The translations under genes were made by a program, and so were the position numbers. Shown here one piece after another: positions 22,376 to 34,900 of a DNA stretch of 64,000 nt; the first letter of the stretch is position 1, and each line of letters opens with the position of its first letter. A model generated the notes under the pieces. That model was given only the letters and a program-made list of their open reading frames with translations. It did no database searches and was not told the origin of the DNA. The stretch covers positions 24,776,026 to 24,840,025 of the forward strand of contig CM036254.1 in the NCBI GenBank assembly GCA_020698575.1, in the 5' to 3' direction. The DNA comes from Bostrychus sinensis. Its lineage: Eukaryota; Chordata; Actinopteri; Gobiiformes; Eleotridae.

Positions 22376-24000
22376 CAGGATTAATTGTTGAGTAACTTAA
22401 AATGGTCCTCAATGGCAGTTTGTGACTCCATTGCTCTGCCCTATCAACCTCACTTTGGGACGGACACTAACTACATTAATCATCCCTGCCAACACTCCAC
22501 TGCACTGGATAAACTGCCCTGTTCGAGATAGGAGCGTCTGCAGCACAGGGGGAACTGCCTGTGGGACGTCCCGGGACTGTGGCTCAAATTGTGCTGCTCT
22601 CCTCATTTATGTGCTGCAGCTGAATGGGGCAACTGCCAAGTCTGGGATCTGGACTGACATCAGACTTTCCCAAGGCGATAAAGAGACTCTTGTTTGAATC
22701 ACACTTAATAAACAAGGGCAGAAAAAGCTGTGATAGTGAGAGACTGATATGGCCAATTAGAGGAGTGAAGTTTCCAGTAGATGGGACAGGCTCCGAGGGG
22801 CAGGACCTTCACACCTACACCACTAATTATATAAACATTGCCAGTGCAGACACAGATAAAGACAGCTTATTTGTGTGTTGTATGTGATTTAAAGAGAGGT
22901 CTATTGAAAAGTCATTATTACAAAGTTCAAATCTGCTCTAGGGAAATTGTTTTTTCCCCCATAACAGTTTGACAACCAAGCAAAAAATATGCAAAAGGTT
23001 TGATACTATACATTCTGCTTGGTAAAACGGTCTCTTCTCTGTGTACCCCAGGGTAGTGTGCCCAAATATGACAAAATGTACAATGGTCTAAGACACAATT
23101 TAAATAAAGACAATCTTGCAATGGTAAACACATAATGCCCTAAACTTGAGCTGGAAAGTTTCTAGTTCAGGGGTGAATGCTTTATCCACTCAAAGTCAAA
23201 GTTTTTATGATGACAAAGAGTCCACTAAAACAAATTGCCATTGTATCTTTGGCCTTATGTAGCAATGCTACAAAATCATGGACTGATGTTCTGGATTTAC
23301 ACCAAAAATTAAAAAAAATTAAAAATGTCTTTCCCTTTAAACAGTGGAAGGGCTAGAGGTCAGCAAAATGAAGAAGTTTATAGGGCTAGTGAGCTTCTGG
23401 AGAGAGCCAAAAAGTTGGCCTTTTGCACTGGCACTTAAAGCTTCCTTTGGGTTTTAGCCTCTACTTGTGGTGAAGAGGATGCAGAGTGAGTGGTTGATTT
23501 CAGATTGAATTCAGAAATGGTCAAACCTTCATTCCAGATTGTGTGTTCAAAAATGACTCATCAATGGGCTTCTCCTCCAGCAGTGCTCAGTTTGTCTCAC
23601 AATAACAAGAAAGTAAAGGTCCATTTGGAGCTATATAGAACTTCAATTGTCTATTTTTTAAAGATAGACTAACGCAAAGAATATATTTACAACTATTTAC
23701 AACATGCGGTACTATGTAACTGTATTAAACAACATTTTACACTGCATTTTGGGAGAGATACAGTATATAATGTGCACTTATCTCCAGCTCCAGTATACAG
23801 TTGTTCCAAACCTATAAACCCTATCACAACAACCTAAGCAGAGCCGGATCTTACCTTTCTGAGGCCCTAAGCAACATTTTATTGATTACATCAGTGTAAG
23901 CTTCAGTTTATTTAAGCCAGCGCCTTTTTCTAAATTAGGCTACAAATGTTTGACAGACTGTAATGCAATGCTATACGCTTCAAATAAGCTAGACATATCA
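22376..24000. other. Intergenic DNA, no gene seen
   Basis: A GC-richer block at 22480-22800 has overlapping open frames on both strands (91 and 65 codons), a pattern expected from composition rather than coding. The remainder is AT-rich. Confidence 0.4.
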
Positions 24001-24075
24001 TTGGCTGCTATAGCCTAATTAAACATTCTGTGACCCCGTTAGGTCCCTGACCCACCATTTGAGAACCACTGTGCC
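24001..24075 (-). repeat. hAT-type terminal fragment
   Basis: The reverse complement ends with cacagtggttctcaaatggt, the Charlie-like terminus also found at 950, 43439 and 45463. Only one end is recognisable. Confidence 0.5.
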
Positions 24076-24740
24076 AAACTAACTGATACTTGCACTTAAA
24101 AGATTTGTGTTGTACCAGAACAAGTTAAATACAGTTTGATGGTGACTGGCTTCAAAGAGCATGTCAACACTGACAGAGCTTGGGTTACATGTAGTAACTA
24201 TTTCGCACATCCCACGCAGACTCTACCTCTGCGGGGATAAGTTCAAGATCCACTTTACTAAGTTAATCACAAACTTGATTGCACCCCCCTGAGACAATAG
24301 TTTATCAGGGGTTAATAAGGGTTGTTTTCCAAACCAGCCAACATCACTAAAACATTCAATGAAGTTACAATAAAGCAATGTGTTAATCTCCATCTAAATT
24401 GTTCATTCAAAGAAAATCCAAGCATTGCTGGAGTTTTTTTTAAATGGCATTGGGTTTCTCTGTGGACTTTTCCCTCCAAAACAGACATGGACATAACAAT
24501 ATTTGCTTTCATTCTTGAATATTTGGGGGGATTAGAACCTGTGGGAGCAGGAGGTGGGTTGCTAGGCGTGTTTTTGAGGGGTGCTCCTCCTTTAATCTCA
24601 TTTTCTCGCAATGTCTACCTCTGACACTGCCCTGTCCCGTTTGAGGATGCCCTGTTTGAAGCTTTCCCATCTGTGGCTGTCCTGTTTGAGGCTGAGGGAA
24701 AGGGGCAGTGACGGGAGGCTACTGATGGTACGAGAGGCGA

Positions 24741-24779
24741 TTGGGGGGAGGGGGTGTTGCAGGGGGGTGCTTTTGGGTC
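24741..24779 (+). other. Potential G-quadruplex
   Basis: Four G runs (24743-24748, 24750-24754, 24762-24767, 24775-24777) separated by loops of 1, 7 and 7 bases satisfy the standard G3+N1-7 pattern. The surrounding 24600-24920 is unusually GC-rich for this desert. Confidence 0.55.
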
Positions 24780-25459
24780 TAAACTCAGGGGATTAACAGG
24801 GTGACTTCTCCTCAGGAATGTCCCAGACAGCCAAGGCCCGCCCACCCACAGCTGCCTGCTTCAGACAGGTGCACAGGCGTGGGGCAGAGAGGTGGGGACA
24901 GGGGGGGAAAGACACTTCAATATGTGAGAACAGACTATCAGCAAAGGATAGAGCTCAACAAGCGAACTTCACTTCTTCAAATGTTAGATGGAATAGGCAA
25001 AATGGATGTATATGGATAAGTATAACATCTATGCATTGTGTATTCAACTTTTTCAATTTCAATCAATTTTTGTATATTTTTTATCCAGATTTTTAGCATA
25101 TATTATTGTTTTCTGTATTTATAGTAATGTCTCTGTTCAAAATTGTTCCAAGTAGGCAACAATTCATAAAACAAAACAGTGGAAACTTCTTCACTTACAT
25201 GGCAATAAACACTAAACTCTCCTGGAGGGAGAAACTCCAGCAACTCAGTCGCTCTTGTACTTGTACTTGGTGTAAAAGCCTATGCCGAATTTTTATGAAA
25301 ATTTAAATAATGTTATTGTTTGTTTGTTTTTTCCCCCATAATGACTATTTCATATTTATTCTGTACTTTAAATGCCATTAAATGTTTTGTGGTCATGTCT
25401 GTTTTTTTATTTACCACTGACACCAGAATAGTAAGAGTTAAATGTAAAATTATGCACAC

Positions 25460-25470
25460 AAATAAATGAA

Positions 25471-25501
<31 letters not shown>

Positions 25502-25504
25502 AAA
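25460..25504 (+). repeat. (AAAT)n microsatellite
   Basis: About eleven AAAT/AATG units in a row. The minus-strand open frame with repeated FLFIYL residues is produced by it. Confidence 0.95.
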
Positions 25505-27234
25505 TCTCTTGATAGGACTTTTGGCCCATGGAAACAAATGTATCACTAAAATATCAAATAGTACTGTATCTCCACTTGCGAAACAATGTCACTGTCACTG
25601 TTAGCTACTGTAGGTACATTTTCTGTTTTTCAGTAATTGCATGCCTTTTAAGGTAGAATCATCCTAGATACAAAAATATAAAACTAAAATACACATTTTT
25701 ACCTCCACTATGTTGCTGTTGTTGGTTTGTTTGTAACTCAAGAAATTTTACCTAATTTTTTACCATTTCACAGGGAGGAAGTGTGAGAGTCAAATACTGT
25801 ATTATTATTGTCAGGCACGCAAGTTATATCTACAACCTGCATACCTAACACTTCTTAGCCTATACTGTTTTCCTGAAAAAATACTGGCGAGTTGAAATAG
25901 CCCATTTTTCCAAACAGCATCGGGGATTATGAGCTCAACAAATTGTGTTATTTACAGTCAAATTCTCACAATCTCCTCCTTAAGCAGATTTGAGAGTCAG
26001 CTGAATGGGTGACCCCTGCACCGACCTGGGAGTAACCTGAATAAGTTACAGACCAACCCAGAAGCATGGCCCTCCCCGCAGTTGGCCACACCAGAACAAT
26101 GCACTGAGTATTACAGCCGAGTTATCCAATGTTCCACACAACAGCAGTTTGGTAACAACATCTACAGTAGGCGAATTTATTTATCAGACTCTAATTTATG
26201 CTTGGGAATGTACCAGAGCTTGCCCATGCTTGTCGCTCAGTCTTAAGTATTACTTTGCAGAGCTGGAAGACAAAGGACCAATTTTCTGCATTGTTATTTT
26301 TACATTGCATTATTTTTAGGTAAATACACCCTCTTCCTTGTCTTCAGGTCATGCCAAGTAGCAACAAAAGACAATAAACAATGCTAATCTGCAAAATCCC
26401 TGTTCTCAAAAGAGGAAAAATCCATGCTGTGTTCCCTTTGAAGCGAGTAGGATCCCTGTATGGGACGTCCTGAGTGCGATTGTGCCCCTGAGATGTTTGA
26501 TTGATATGGTCTTTGTGAAATGTGACTCTTTGTTTGGCCGTGCCTTTGTGACCTGCCCATTCATGTCTCATCTGTTTTGAGAAGCAGGGAGTCTATCCAA
26601 ACATCAGGTGAGCACTGAGGGACAGTGGACTCTCAGCTGCAGGGACGTTAGCATCCCAGAGGTCAGAGGTCATGGGCCAGGGGTCACAGAGGGGAACCAG
26701 GTGTAAGCTTCAAGGGATAAATGAGAAAACACAGGTGAACTGCACTGGCAGCAAGGGCTGATTGCAGGAATTTGGAGTATGAATAAAGATGTCCTAAAGA
26801 TGTTTGCATTTAAAAAGATAATATTACATCAGATTGTTTGTCAAAGAGTTGAAGTGTAAATATAGCCATAAATGTAGGAACTAACTTCAGTAAATAATCT
26901 CCACAGATAATTAAAACCAAATCCAAATGAAATAAGATCATTATTTCCATCAACCGGACTTGAGAGTTTTTACAATAGTGCTTTACTCCAAAATACAACC
27001 AAAACAGCAAAGAAAAAACAAAGGGGAAGCAGCCCATAGTATTTCTCAGTCCTTAGTCCTGTGATTTCGCCTGGCAAACCAGATTCTCCTATTTGCTTTT
27101 CGCAAGCAGAACAGTCTGGTTCCACTCTTGGAGCGGAGCATTTCTTTGGTTTAATTTGGAACTGGCCAGTCACAGCCGTTTATCTGCAGCACGTCTTACG
27201 AAAGAGGAAGAGCTAACAAAGGTAGTGCTAGTTA
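25505..27234. other. Intergenic DNA, no gene seen
   Basis: Unique, mixed composition. 26440-26720 is GC-richer and repeat-free, so it is a reasonable place to look for a conserved non-coding element. No exon with splice context was found. Confidence 0.45.
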
Positions 27235-27247
27235 CTGAGCTAATTTA

Positions 27248-27600
27248 TTCATTTTTTTGGAGGACTGGAGCCTATCCCAGTAACTTTGGGCCGTAGGCGG
27301 GGTACACCCTGGACAGGGGCCAGCTTGTCGCAGGGCTGACACAGAGATGAACACAGACAGACAACCATTCACTCTCACATTCATTCACTAGGGTCAATTT
27401 AGAGTCACCAATTCACCTAACACATGCATGTCTTTGGACGGTGGGAGGAAGCCGGAGAACCCGGAGAGAACCCACGGTAACACGGGGAGGACATGCAGAC
27501 TCCACCCAGAGAGTTCGTGTGATGGTCGGCCCAGGGCTCGAACCCACAACCTCCTTGCTGGGAGGCAAGAACGCTAACTGATCTGCCACCGTGCACCCCC
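27248..27600 (-). mobile_element. tRNA-derived SINE with 13-bp target-site duplication
   Basis: Flanked by perfect direct repeats ctgagctaattta at 27235-27247 and 27601-27613. On the minus strand it has a tRNA-like head with B box GGGTTCGAGCCC (27534-27545), a conserved core (catgcatgtgttaggtgaat, ccctgtccagggtgtacccc) and ends in a short A-rich tail (ccaaaaaaatgaa). A full tail with GAATGAATGAATG survives in the 43045-43270 copy. Diverged copies: about 10665, 18690, 20285, 31945, 40500, 43045, 45345/45950, 47840 and 49730. Confidence 0.85.
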
Positions 27601-27613
27601 CTGAGCTAATTTA

Positions 27614-28685
27614 ATAAGTTCTCTGACCTGATTAACGGTGTTTAATGCTTTTCTTCATCACCTGTTGGTTCTGCTAAAGTCCTCGTTCTTGTTCAGTCCT
27701 CAGCATATTTTTTTAACAACAGTCCAGTCCAGTTTACATGCAATGTAGCTTACGAATACATTTTTTTTTAAACAAATTTTTCCACAAGTCTTTGTACAAA
27801 TGACTTCTGCTGCTGTCCCCATTCAGAAAAAAAGTACAAAGCTACTCATAATACGGTGTATTCTGGTGTTTTATTTTTTTTTTAATGGCAAGAATCCATG
27901 TTTGTTTGGGTCAGCACTGCGCTGCTTATGCCTCACCCTTTGTTTCTCTGATTAGTTACTACGCCTGTCATTGTTCTGCCACAGAAACAAAATGTTACCG
28001 AAGGGTTACCAGGCTAACTTATTTGTATAGATTAAGAAAAGAGTTTGTCTGGCAGGCCAGGTGACCTGTGATTAACTGTGAGTACACTCATGCATTAAGT
28101 CAACTGAGAATCTGGAAAAGGTGAATGTGATATTTGCCCTGTAAGATTTGATTATCCAATATGTGTTTAACCTTCCCACTGAAATACTGTACTATTAAAT
28201 TATCACTCACTGAATTGTCTTTATTCTTCTGCCAACAAAGAGGAAGTGGGACGAATGTCAACATGAAATTCAGTGTTCAGTAATCCAATCTGGATACTAT
28301 TTCAAATCTGCTGATCCTTACCGTCAGTGCAATTATAGAGGATGGATTTGGAGTTGGCCGCAGTAGTGAGGAAGACTGTGTTGACAAAGCAGGTGTGTCT
28401 GTGCCTCCCTGTACACAGCCTGTTTTGGGCAGATCACTCAGGTATGTGTGTGGACCACCAGCTAAGGCCTGGTACTTTCCCTGGTACAGTCTCACTCACA
28501 GCTGCTGAGAACAGGACAATGTAAGTACTCATCACAAAGGTATCGCAGTGGCACTCATGGCAGAGGACCGGGAATATTGAGAGACTCATAATATTCGTTA
28601 ATGACAACTTAGATAAGCATTGGACATAAAGACAGTAAATGTATTATGATTTCTTTCATTAGTAAATATATGTCCTCTGATAATG
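27614..28685. other. Intergenic DNA, no gene seen
   Basis: AT-rich with T runs. A short GC-richer unique patch lies at 28340-28520, with 60-72-codon frames on both strands that I judge non-coding. Confidence 0.45.
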
Positions 28686-29030
28686 TTGCCCTGCAGCCTT
28701 CTTCAAACCAGTACCTTCAACACATACTGGGACAGTTTGTAGATGAGTATGGAGTATCACCTCCAAGTCCAAGGCCATGGCTCCCAGTCTGAAAAGGATG
28801 GATTGCTCTCTCCAAGTTGTTGTTGGAAGAGTTCAAGAATCTCAGGGTCTTGTTCACAAGGGAGCAAAGAATGGACATTCACCCACTTATTCATGAGCTT
28901 TTGGTCATGACAGAATAAACTTGGCCAAATGGACAAAATGAGTTTCCTCTATGGGGTGGCTCTAAGTAGAGCCCCTGCTCCTTCACAACAAGACGAGCCA
29001 ACTAAAGTGGCTCTGTTTTGAACATGGATG
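28686..29030 (+). mobile_element. LINE polymerase C-terminal remnant
   Basis: Read across frameshifts, the + strand shows family blocks EEFKNLRVLFT (from 28826), HELLVMTE (near 28897) and a degraded MSFL block. These are the 3' part of a fish non-LTR retrotransposon ORF2. Internal deletions and stops make it clearly dead. Confidence 0.6.
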
Positions 29031-29312
29031 TAATAAAATTGGTTATATCGCAATATTGCGATAGCAAAAGTCTCTCAATATCATTGTGGCCTTATTATGT
29101 TATCAAAAAAGCATAATTTTGTTGCAGTGTCATGGAAAAAGCAAAGCGACTACATAGACCATGATCCTTTGCTCTGTTTGAGCCTGAGTGCAGCCAACAC
29201 ATGAGCCAACATGGAGTAGGAAGCCATTGTTTTCAATAGCGCTAGCAAGATAATTCAGCAAATATCAAGACTCACGGCTGTTTTATGTAGCGGAGGATTC
29301 AAAAGATTAGCA

Positions 29313-29523
29313 TGTGGCAGACACTATAAAGACTTATCTCACACAAATGTACACTTTTATTCTGAAAGTATTGGGCAAGGGAAGTGTGTGAGCAGGGGAT
29401 GGAAGCTGTTCTTGTACCGCAAAGCTGTTGCTGAGTAGCACAAAAATGTTTTTGTTGGAAGTTTCGACGCAAATAAAGCAGAGACTCAAATACCACTTCT
29501 CGTCTCATTCGTGAACTTTCACA
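29313..29523 (+). mobile_element. 5' LTR of a deleted LTR retrotransposon
   Basis: A 211-bp block beginning TGTGGCAGACACTATA and ending in CA, with an internal AATAAA at 29472. Its sequence is repeated, diverged, from 30507. TG...CA ends plus a second direct copy 1.2 kb on define LTRs. Confidence 0.65.
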
Positions 29524-30506
29524 TTGGTGGGGGTCTCCACATTGGAGTTTGAAGATGCCTTGACTGCCGCGGTTTCTCCGGCTCCCATTGGCTTCCCAGA
29601 CTTATGGTGGCATTCCAGAGCCATGGTTCCTTCTGCATGTGGGTGTTCAATTTCACCTGCGTGGTACCACAAGGGATGCCGGCAAGTGTTTTTATGTCGT
29701 TGTGGCATTGGATTCTACTGCTTTGCGCCGTTGTCTGGAGGTACTACGGGACCCACCAACATGCACTGGATGCCGGAGACGCATCGTCTTCGGCTGTATC
29801 GACCTTCTGAACTGATGGGGACTATGTTGGCTTTGCTCGGCTCAGGTGACTCATTGTTTCTCTTTGTTTCTCTTTGTTTGTGTTCCTGTGTCGGTTCCTG
29901 CCTCCTGTGCACAGCTCTGGCCAGCTCTCGCTACGAATTATTCCCATTTGGCTGAGGAGGCAGGCAGACTGTTCCTTGCTTCCAGGCAGTTCTCAGTGGA
30001 TGTCCTGTTATTGCTCAAGCAGCAGCAACTGTCACCACTATAGTAGACCCTCGGAGGTAAGAAGGCTAGGGTCTTCGTGCTGGTGCACGGCCGCTGCCAT
30101 GACGTCCTCTGACACCGTGGCGCACCTGGCTGATGACACGGCACACCTGGCTTGCATGACAGTGTCCCTGCCTTCCACAGTCGCACTTTTTTAAGGACTC
30201 AAGTCTGCTGAAAATGTTTTTATCTGCCATGTTCTGGCTAGCTGCTGCTCTCCTCTCTGCAGACAGACGCACCCCAGCTGCTTGCCTCTCTGCAGACGGG
30301 CTCACTCTTTCTCGTCCCACTGTCTTTACTGTCTTCTTGGTTTTCCCCCACACATGTACAGCCTAACAGTGAGCGAGACTATGTTCCTTTTCAGGTCTTG
30401 GTTGTTTGGACTCCTACACATTGTTACTGATTTGGCACTGTATTTCTGCACTGTGTTTTGTTGTACTTTAACGCAATGTGTAATTCTGTGTGTTCGGGGG
30501 GACCTG
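29524..30506 (+). pseudogene. Internal region of Gypsy-type LTR element with broken gag
   Basis: About 980 bp between the two LTR copies. Two + frames in turn show capsid-like blocks (FPDLWWHS; then PEPWFLLHVGVQFHLRG and CFYVVVALDS followed by LRDPP). They resemble the capsid domain of Ty3/Gypsy gag, interrupted by frameshifts. No protease, polymerase or integrase sequence fits in the remaining length, so the element is non-autonomous or internally deleted. A G-run at 30496-30501 just before the second LTR could be the polypurine tract. Confidence 0.6.
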
Positions 30507-30682
30507 TGTGGCGGAAACTATAGAGACTTATCTCACCCATATATGTACACTTTTATTCTGAAAATATTGGTCGAGAGATGTGAGTGAGCAGGGGGAGGAA
30601 GCAGTTGTTCTTGTGCCGCGAAGCTGTTGTTGAGTACCGCAAAAATGTTCCTAAGCAGTTCTTGTTGGAAGTTTCTACGCAA
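30507..30682 (+). mobile_element. 3' LTR of the same element (truncated)
   Basis: TGTGGCGGAAACTATAGAGA starts a block that follows the 5' LTR base for base with substitutions and one small insertion (ctaagcagtt) as far as ggaagtttctacgcaa. The last 40 or so bases of the LTR are not recognisable, so the end is lost or diverged. Confidence 0.6.
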
Positions 30683-32510
30683 GCTCCGTAAGCACGCAGA
30701 GAAGGGTGTGAGCAGGAGTTTGTGGATAAAACCAAACACTGAACACTATCCTCTGTGCTGACTCCTGAGCAGTACAGTCTGAGAGACATGCTGTTTGTTT
30801 ACAAGAGGGAAATCTGGGCACCACTGCCCAGAATAATTGGAAGAAAATGGTTGGTTGAAATGCTACATTAAGTTGATCTTTCACTAGCATTATAAGCTAC
30901 ACCACTAGCTTGTAGCTGAATTTGTTATGGTCCTTCAAACAATATCCTGAACATTTCCCAAATATGGCACTCATTTTTGTCTGCATAAAGTCACATCCAC
31001 ACCAATAATACTGTAGGAAGCATTCACTACTTTTTAAACTGTCTATACACCTACATGACCCCTATTATTTACAGTGTAGACAGTGAACATATCACCCTCT
31101 TTGTCACACCTCATCCTCCTGTCTCTGTCTACATATGGTTCTCATGCTGGTAAGCCTCCTCCCTCGTTTTTCCCTCTCAGGAATCAGGTGATTTAATGAT
31201 TTATTCAATCTGCTGATTCCTGAAAAACCTACAAATCACAAGAGCCTCTCAATCACATTGTTGCTGTAATCTGTGCCTAAATACCATGAAAGAGGCTCTT
31301 GTTGTGGCTCTTGGTCCCTCCATCTGCTTTGATAAATCCGGTTTTGTGAGTGTCCAATGTTGGGCATTTTAGAACTGGTATAACTGGAAAAAAGCCAACA
31401 TTTGACCAGGGCATGACTTCTTGGCAATAAATTTATGGTCAGTAAATCTACAGTTCACCTGAAGTCCTCAGCAGCTGCGTGACCTCTCCTTTTGGTATTT
31501 GAAAGAAAGTAGTTTTGTTGATGAAGAGGCCTCCCACCTGTCTTGATCTGCCATATGTGCTTTGTCTGTGATTTTGAAGTACTGTCCATATGGGTAATGT
31601 AAATTCACACTTTGAGTTTTTGAATAGTTATATATGTGCGTAACCTTTACTGTAAGTCATACAGTATGTGGAAGTATATCATACTCAAATTTATCATTAA
31701 GATGTTGTTTATTTCTTTACTAAGCTTGTTAGCTTATTCCACTGTATTAATTGACTATTACTGCTATATATTGTAAAACAATATACAAACTTATTTAGTG
31801 GGCAAAAAGTGTATTCAGATTTAACATGACATACTTCTAGTCCTTAAATAATAGCATATACGCTACTTGTAAATGTACAAAGTATCAGAATTGGTATCAC
31901 AATACTAGCTCAGTATTTATTTAGTATCAGATCAGTAAAGGGGTCACGTGTACTGGAGCCTATCCCAGTAACTTTGGCCCTCAGGCGGGGTACACCCTGC
32001 TTGTTGCAGGGCTGACACAGAGACAGTCACTCTCCACCACACAGAAAAAAGACAATGTTTGCTGTTTTACATTTCACAACAGAACAAACACTTTTACAAA
32101 TCTTGCCTGCTTCTTATTTCAATCTATTTTTTCAATGTTGAGAAATTGAGAAATGTTAAAATGACAAAATACCACAGTGTCTTGCCAGTTGATCTTCCTC
32201 ATATTTTATAAATGGATAAAATGGATAGATTATAGGACTTGAATACAATAATCTAGTCAGGTATCTCCATACATTCCTGATTGTCCTTGACTGATACCTC
32301 CGTCCTCAGACCTGTGAGGTGTGTCCGAGTGATGAAAAAGGTGAACAGGGGATGTCAGCCAATAACAAAGGATGTTATGACAAATTGGACAGGCCAATTG
32401 TGGCTGTAACACGGCTTGAAGATTGCAAACAAAGCGCTCCTTTGACAGCAGTTTTTTTACTTGGCTTTGGCTTGGGCTTCAGTCACATCCTTTCACTGTG
32501 GTCCAGGGAG
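30683..32510. other. Intergenic DNA with short SINE remnant
   Basis: A minus-oriented fragment of the 27248 SINE occupies about 31945-32035 (ggagcctatcccagtaactt, gcggggtacaccctg). The remainder is AT-rich and unassigned. Confidence 0.45.
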
Positions 32511-32519
32511 GCACAGAGA

Positions 32520-32595
32520 CCCCCCGACTGAGACCCCCCAACCCTGAGAGCCCACACTACCCCTGGCCCTCAAGCTCTCCCATGCCCCCCCAACC
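32520..32595 (-). other. C-rich tract, potential minus-strand G-quadruplex
   Basis: C runs at 32534-32539, 32542-32544, 32551-32553, 32560-32563 and 32567-32569, with loops of 2, 6, 6 and 3, meet the quadruplex pattern on the minus strand. More C runs follow to 32598. Confidence 0.55.
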
Positions 32596-32599
32596 CCTA

Positions 32600-34104
32600 A
32601 CTAACCATACTGCTGCTATCAAAGGCCGAGCAGCTGTGGATGGATGGAGGAGGAGAAATGTGGTGATCAAAAGGAATATGGTGAGGAAAAAAGTAAAGGA
32701 CAATATGAATCAAACAATAAATCTGTTCTTTTAATTCTTGGGAGTTCTAGTCTACTCTTCTCTTACCTCTAACACTTTAACATTGATCAGAATCACAAAA
32801 ACATTTTAGTGTACATTTAATGAAGTAAATTAATCTATAGACACTATGCTTATAAGACCTGGAATGGTATATAGATTTCCCACCAGAAAAAGTCATGCTC
32901 ATTCAGGACGCTTCAATATCCATTACTTGCCAATCCCAGGCCCATCAGTCAAATTGGACAGGCCCTCAGCCTATCTATGTATTAATAATAAATAAATAAT
33001 TTATTAGCCACTACATTGTAATTATGACAAATTGCAACACTTTGCAGCACTAAACCCAGCAGCACAGGGGAATGTTCGACCCACAGGCCAATAGTCTTCC
33101 CACAATTTGGCCCATAGGAAAATATAGTTGAAATGCCCTGGGTTAGAGGTTCAAGGTTCGAGGAAAATTTTTCTTTCTTTTATTTCTCTGGAGGCCAGTA
33201 CGGTGTGCGGTGACTGGTGATTTTCATAAAGTTAAGCTCTCCTAAAAATGGACCTATATGTCAATGTACCTGCAGTTTGCTGGTCATTTGCATTTCCACT
33301 CACCATTTCTTGTTTCCTCTCGGCAGTGTTAATGTGAGCCTACAAAATGTTCCTGTGGCTGGGGAGTTCATTGACCTGAATATGTGTGTTGGGCAAAGAA
33401 CTTGCAACTAAGTAAAAGCGACTTCTGTGGATTTTAATTGTCTTACAGAAATCAGGCTGAGAGAACCAGTAATATATAATAATTTATTTTATATTATCCT
33501 GTACACTCACTGAAAGTTTCAAAAAAGCCAAGAAACCCAGCACTTCCTTAAAGAAAATAAATGAATGTATCTTTGTGGGAAGGAGGGGTGGTGAGAATGA
33601 CGGATGTTTTGTTGAAAGAGGCAGAGTCCGAGGCGTCAATGACAACAGAAGCAGCTCAGGTGTTCTCAGGTGTTCACAGGTGTGCAACAAGCCATAGACC
33701 TATATACACTTCACCTGGACTTAGACCAAATACCCAACTAACTGACACATTACAACATAGTGGAAACATGTGATGAGGGGCTTTTTCCATTAAATGTTTG
33801 TGTAAATATAATGAAGGGATTACACATGACCTGACTGTTTTCTATTATTTTAACTCAGACATCGGGGTCTTTTAAATATCTACCCTATGGCATTAGTAAC
33901 TTATGAGTATGCAGCTGTGCAGTGAATTCCAGCAAACCAAGAAGCAAAGCTATGTCTTAGTGTATGTTTTCTCATTTAATTGGTATTTATGGAAAAGTCT
34001 GTTTATAGTAATCTAAAAGCATTAATTTTACTGCCTTAACAAGCACAGATCCTATTTTTTAACCTGTATGTGCCATCAATAAAGCAACTCATCAACTGTG
34101 GAGA
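32600..34104. other. Intergenic DNA, no gene seen
   Basis: AT-rich, low coding potential on both strands. No repeat could be delimited. Confidence 0.4.
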
Positions 34105-34225
34105 TTGAAAGTAACTAGATACTTTTAATCAAGTAAATTACTTAAGTACATGTATTTTACCATGAGTACATTTTCTAAAACATACATTTAATTGGGTAAA
34201 TTTTAGACTAAAATAATTCAAAAAA
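34105..34225. repeat. Fragment of AAGTAC-rich hAT-type MITE
   Basis: gaaagtaactagatactttt and acttaagtacatgtatttta match the style of the termini of the complete 55047-55626 element. One end only. Confidence 0.45.
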
Positions 34226-34280
34226 AAATTTATTTGGTTCTGTACAAAGTAAGTCACAATAAAATGATCAGGGATCAGGG

Positions 34281-34623
34281 ATACATTACATTATGTTGAA
34301 AAATGACCATCGTATGAACTGTTGATCGAAGCATGCAGAATGTCTGTATATGCCAGTATAGTATCCATACAACATACAGAGCCATTTGACAAGGCATGTC
34401 CAAAGTCACTCCAGTCTGAAGATGTTTTACACAAGCCTCTTTTAGTTACCATTGAGCAAGACACAAAACCTAAACTTGCGTGTATGGCAGCAGTATTCAG
34501 CAGAGTGTTTGTTCTGGCCGTCCTATGTGTGAATATGCACAACTACAACAAATGTGAAGCAAGATTTGGCAGAGAAAGAGCATGCATTTTCAGCAATAGT
34601 TACCCTAAGATAAATAAATGTTT
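34281..34623 (+). repeat. Duplicated intergenic segment, copy 1
   Basis: Aligns in direct orientation to 37179-37536 over essentially its whole length, with long identical stretches (e.g. ccaaagtcactccagtctga; agatgttttacacaagcctc). Copy 2 has an extra block of about 20 bp near 37257. No terminal inverted repeats or tRNA-like head are visible. Open frames on both strands show no domain. Confidence 0.8.
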
Positions 34624-34689
34624 GTACAATTGAGAACTGGCTTATAGTGTTGCGTAACGACCTCAGACATATTAGATGTCTTGAAACAT

Positions 34690-34900
34690 CTGAAAATGTT
34701 TGTTTTTAGAAAAGCATTTGGTATTGTCTGATTTTTTGCTTTTTTCTGTTTTTAATGTTCTGGTTTCTTTTATTGTTTTTTATTGCATTTATTGCTGTTT
34801 TGTTGTATTTTTAATGTGTTTTTCATGTGGTGTTTTCTAATTTCCACTGTGAAACAAAGTGCCATATAAAGATTCTTATTCTTATTCTTATTCTTATTAT
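34690..34900 (+). repeat. LINE/SINE-type 3' tail with (TTATTC)n
   Basis: A T-rich stretch leads into aagtgccatataaagattct and four tandem TTATTC units ending at about 34898. This arrangement is typical of L2/CR1-clade 3' ends. No upstream ORF was recognised. Confidence 0.4.

Noticed and set aside
22409..22697. 91-codon plus and 65-codon minus frames over the same bases
   Set aside because: Open frames on both strands without conserved motifs indicate low stop-codon density, not genes.
29524..29955. 143-codon frame as an intact host gene
   Set aside because: Capsid-like blocks jump between frames and are flanked by LTRs, so it is a broken retrotransposon gag, not a host gene.
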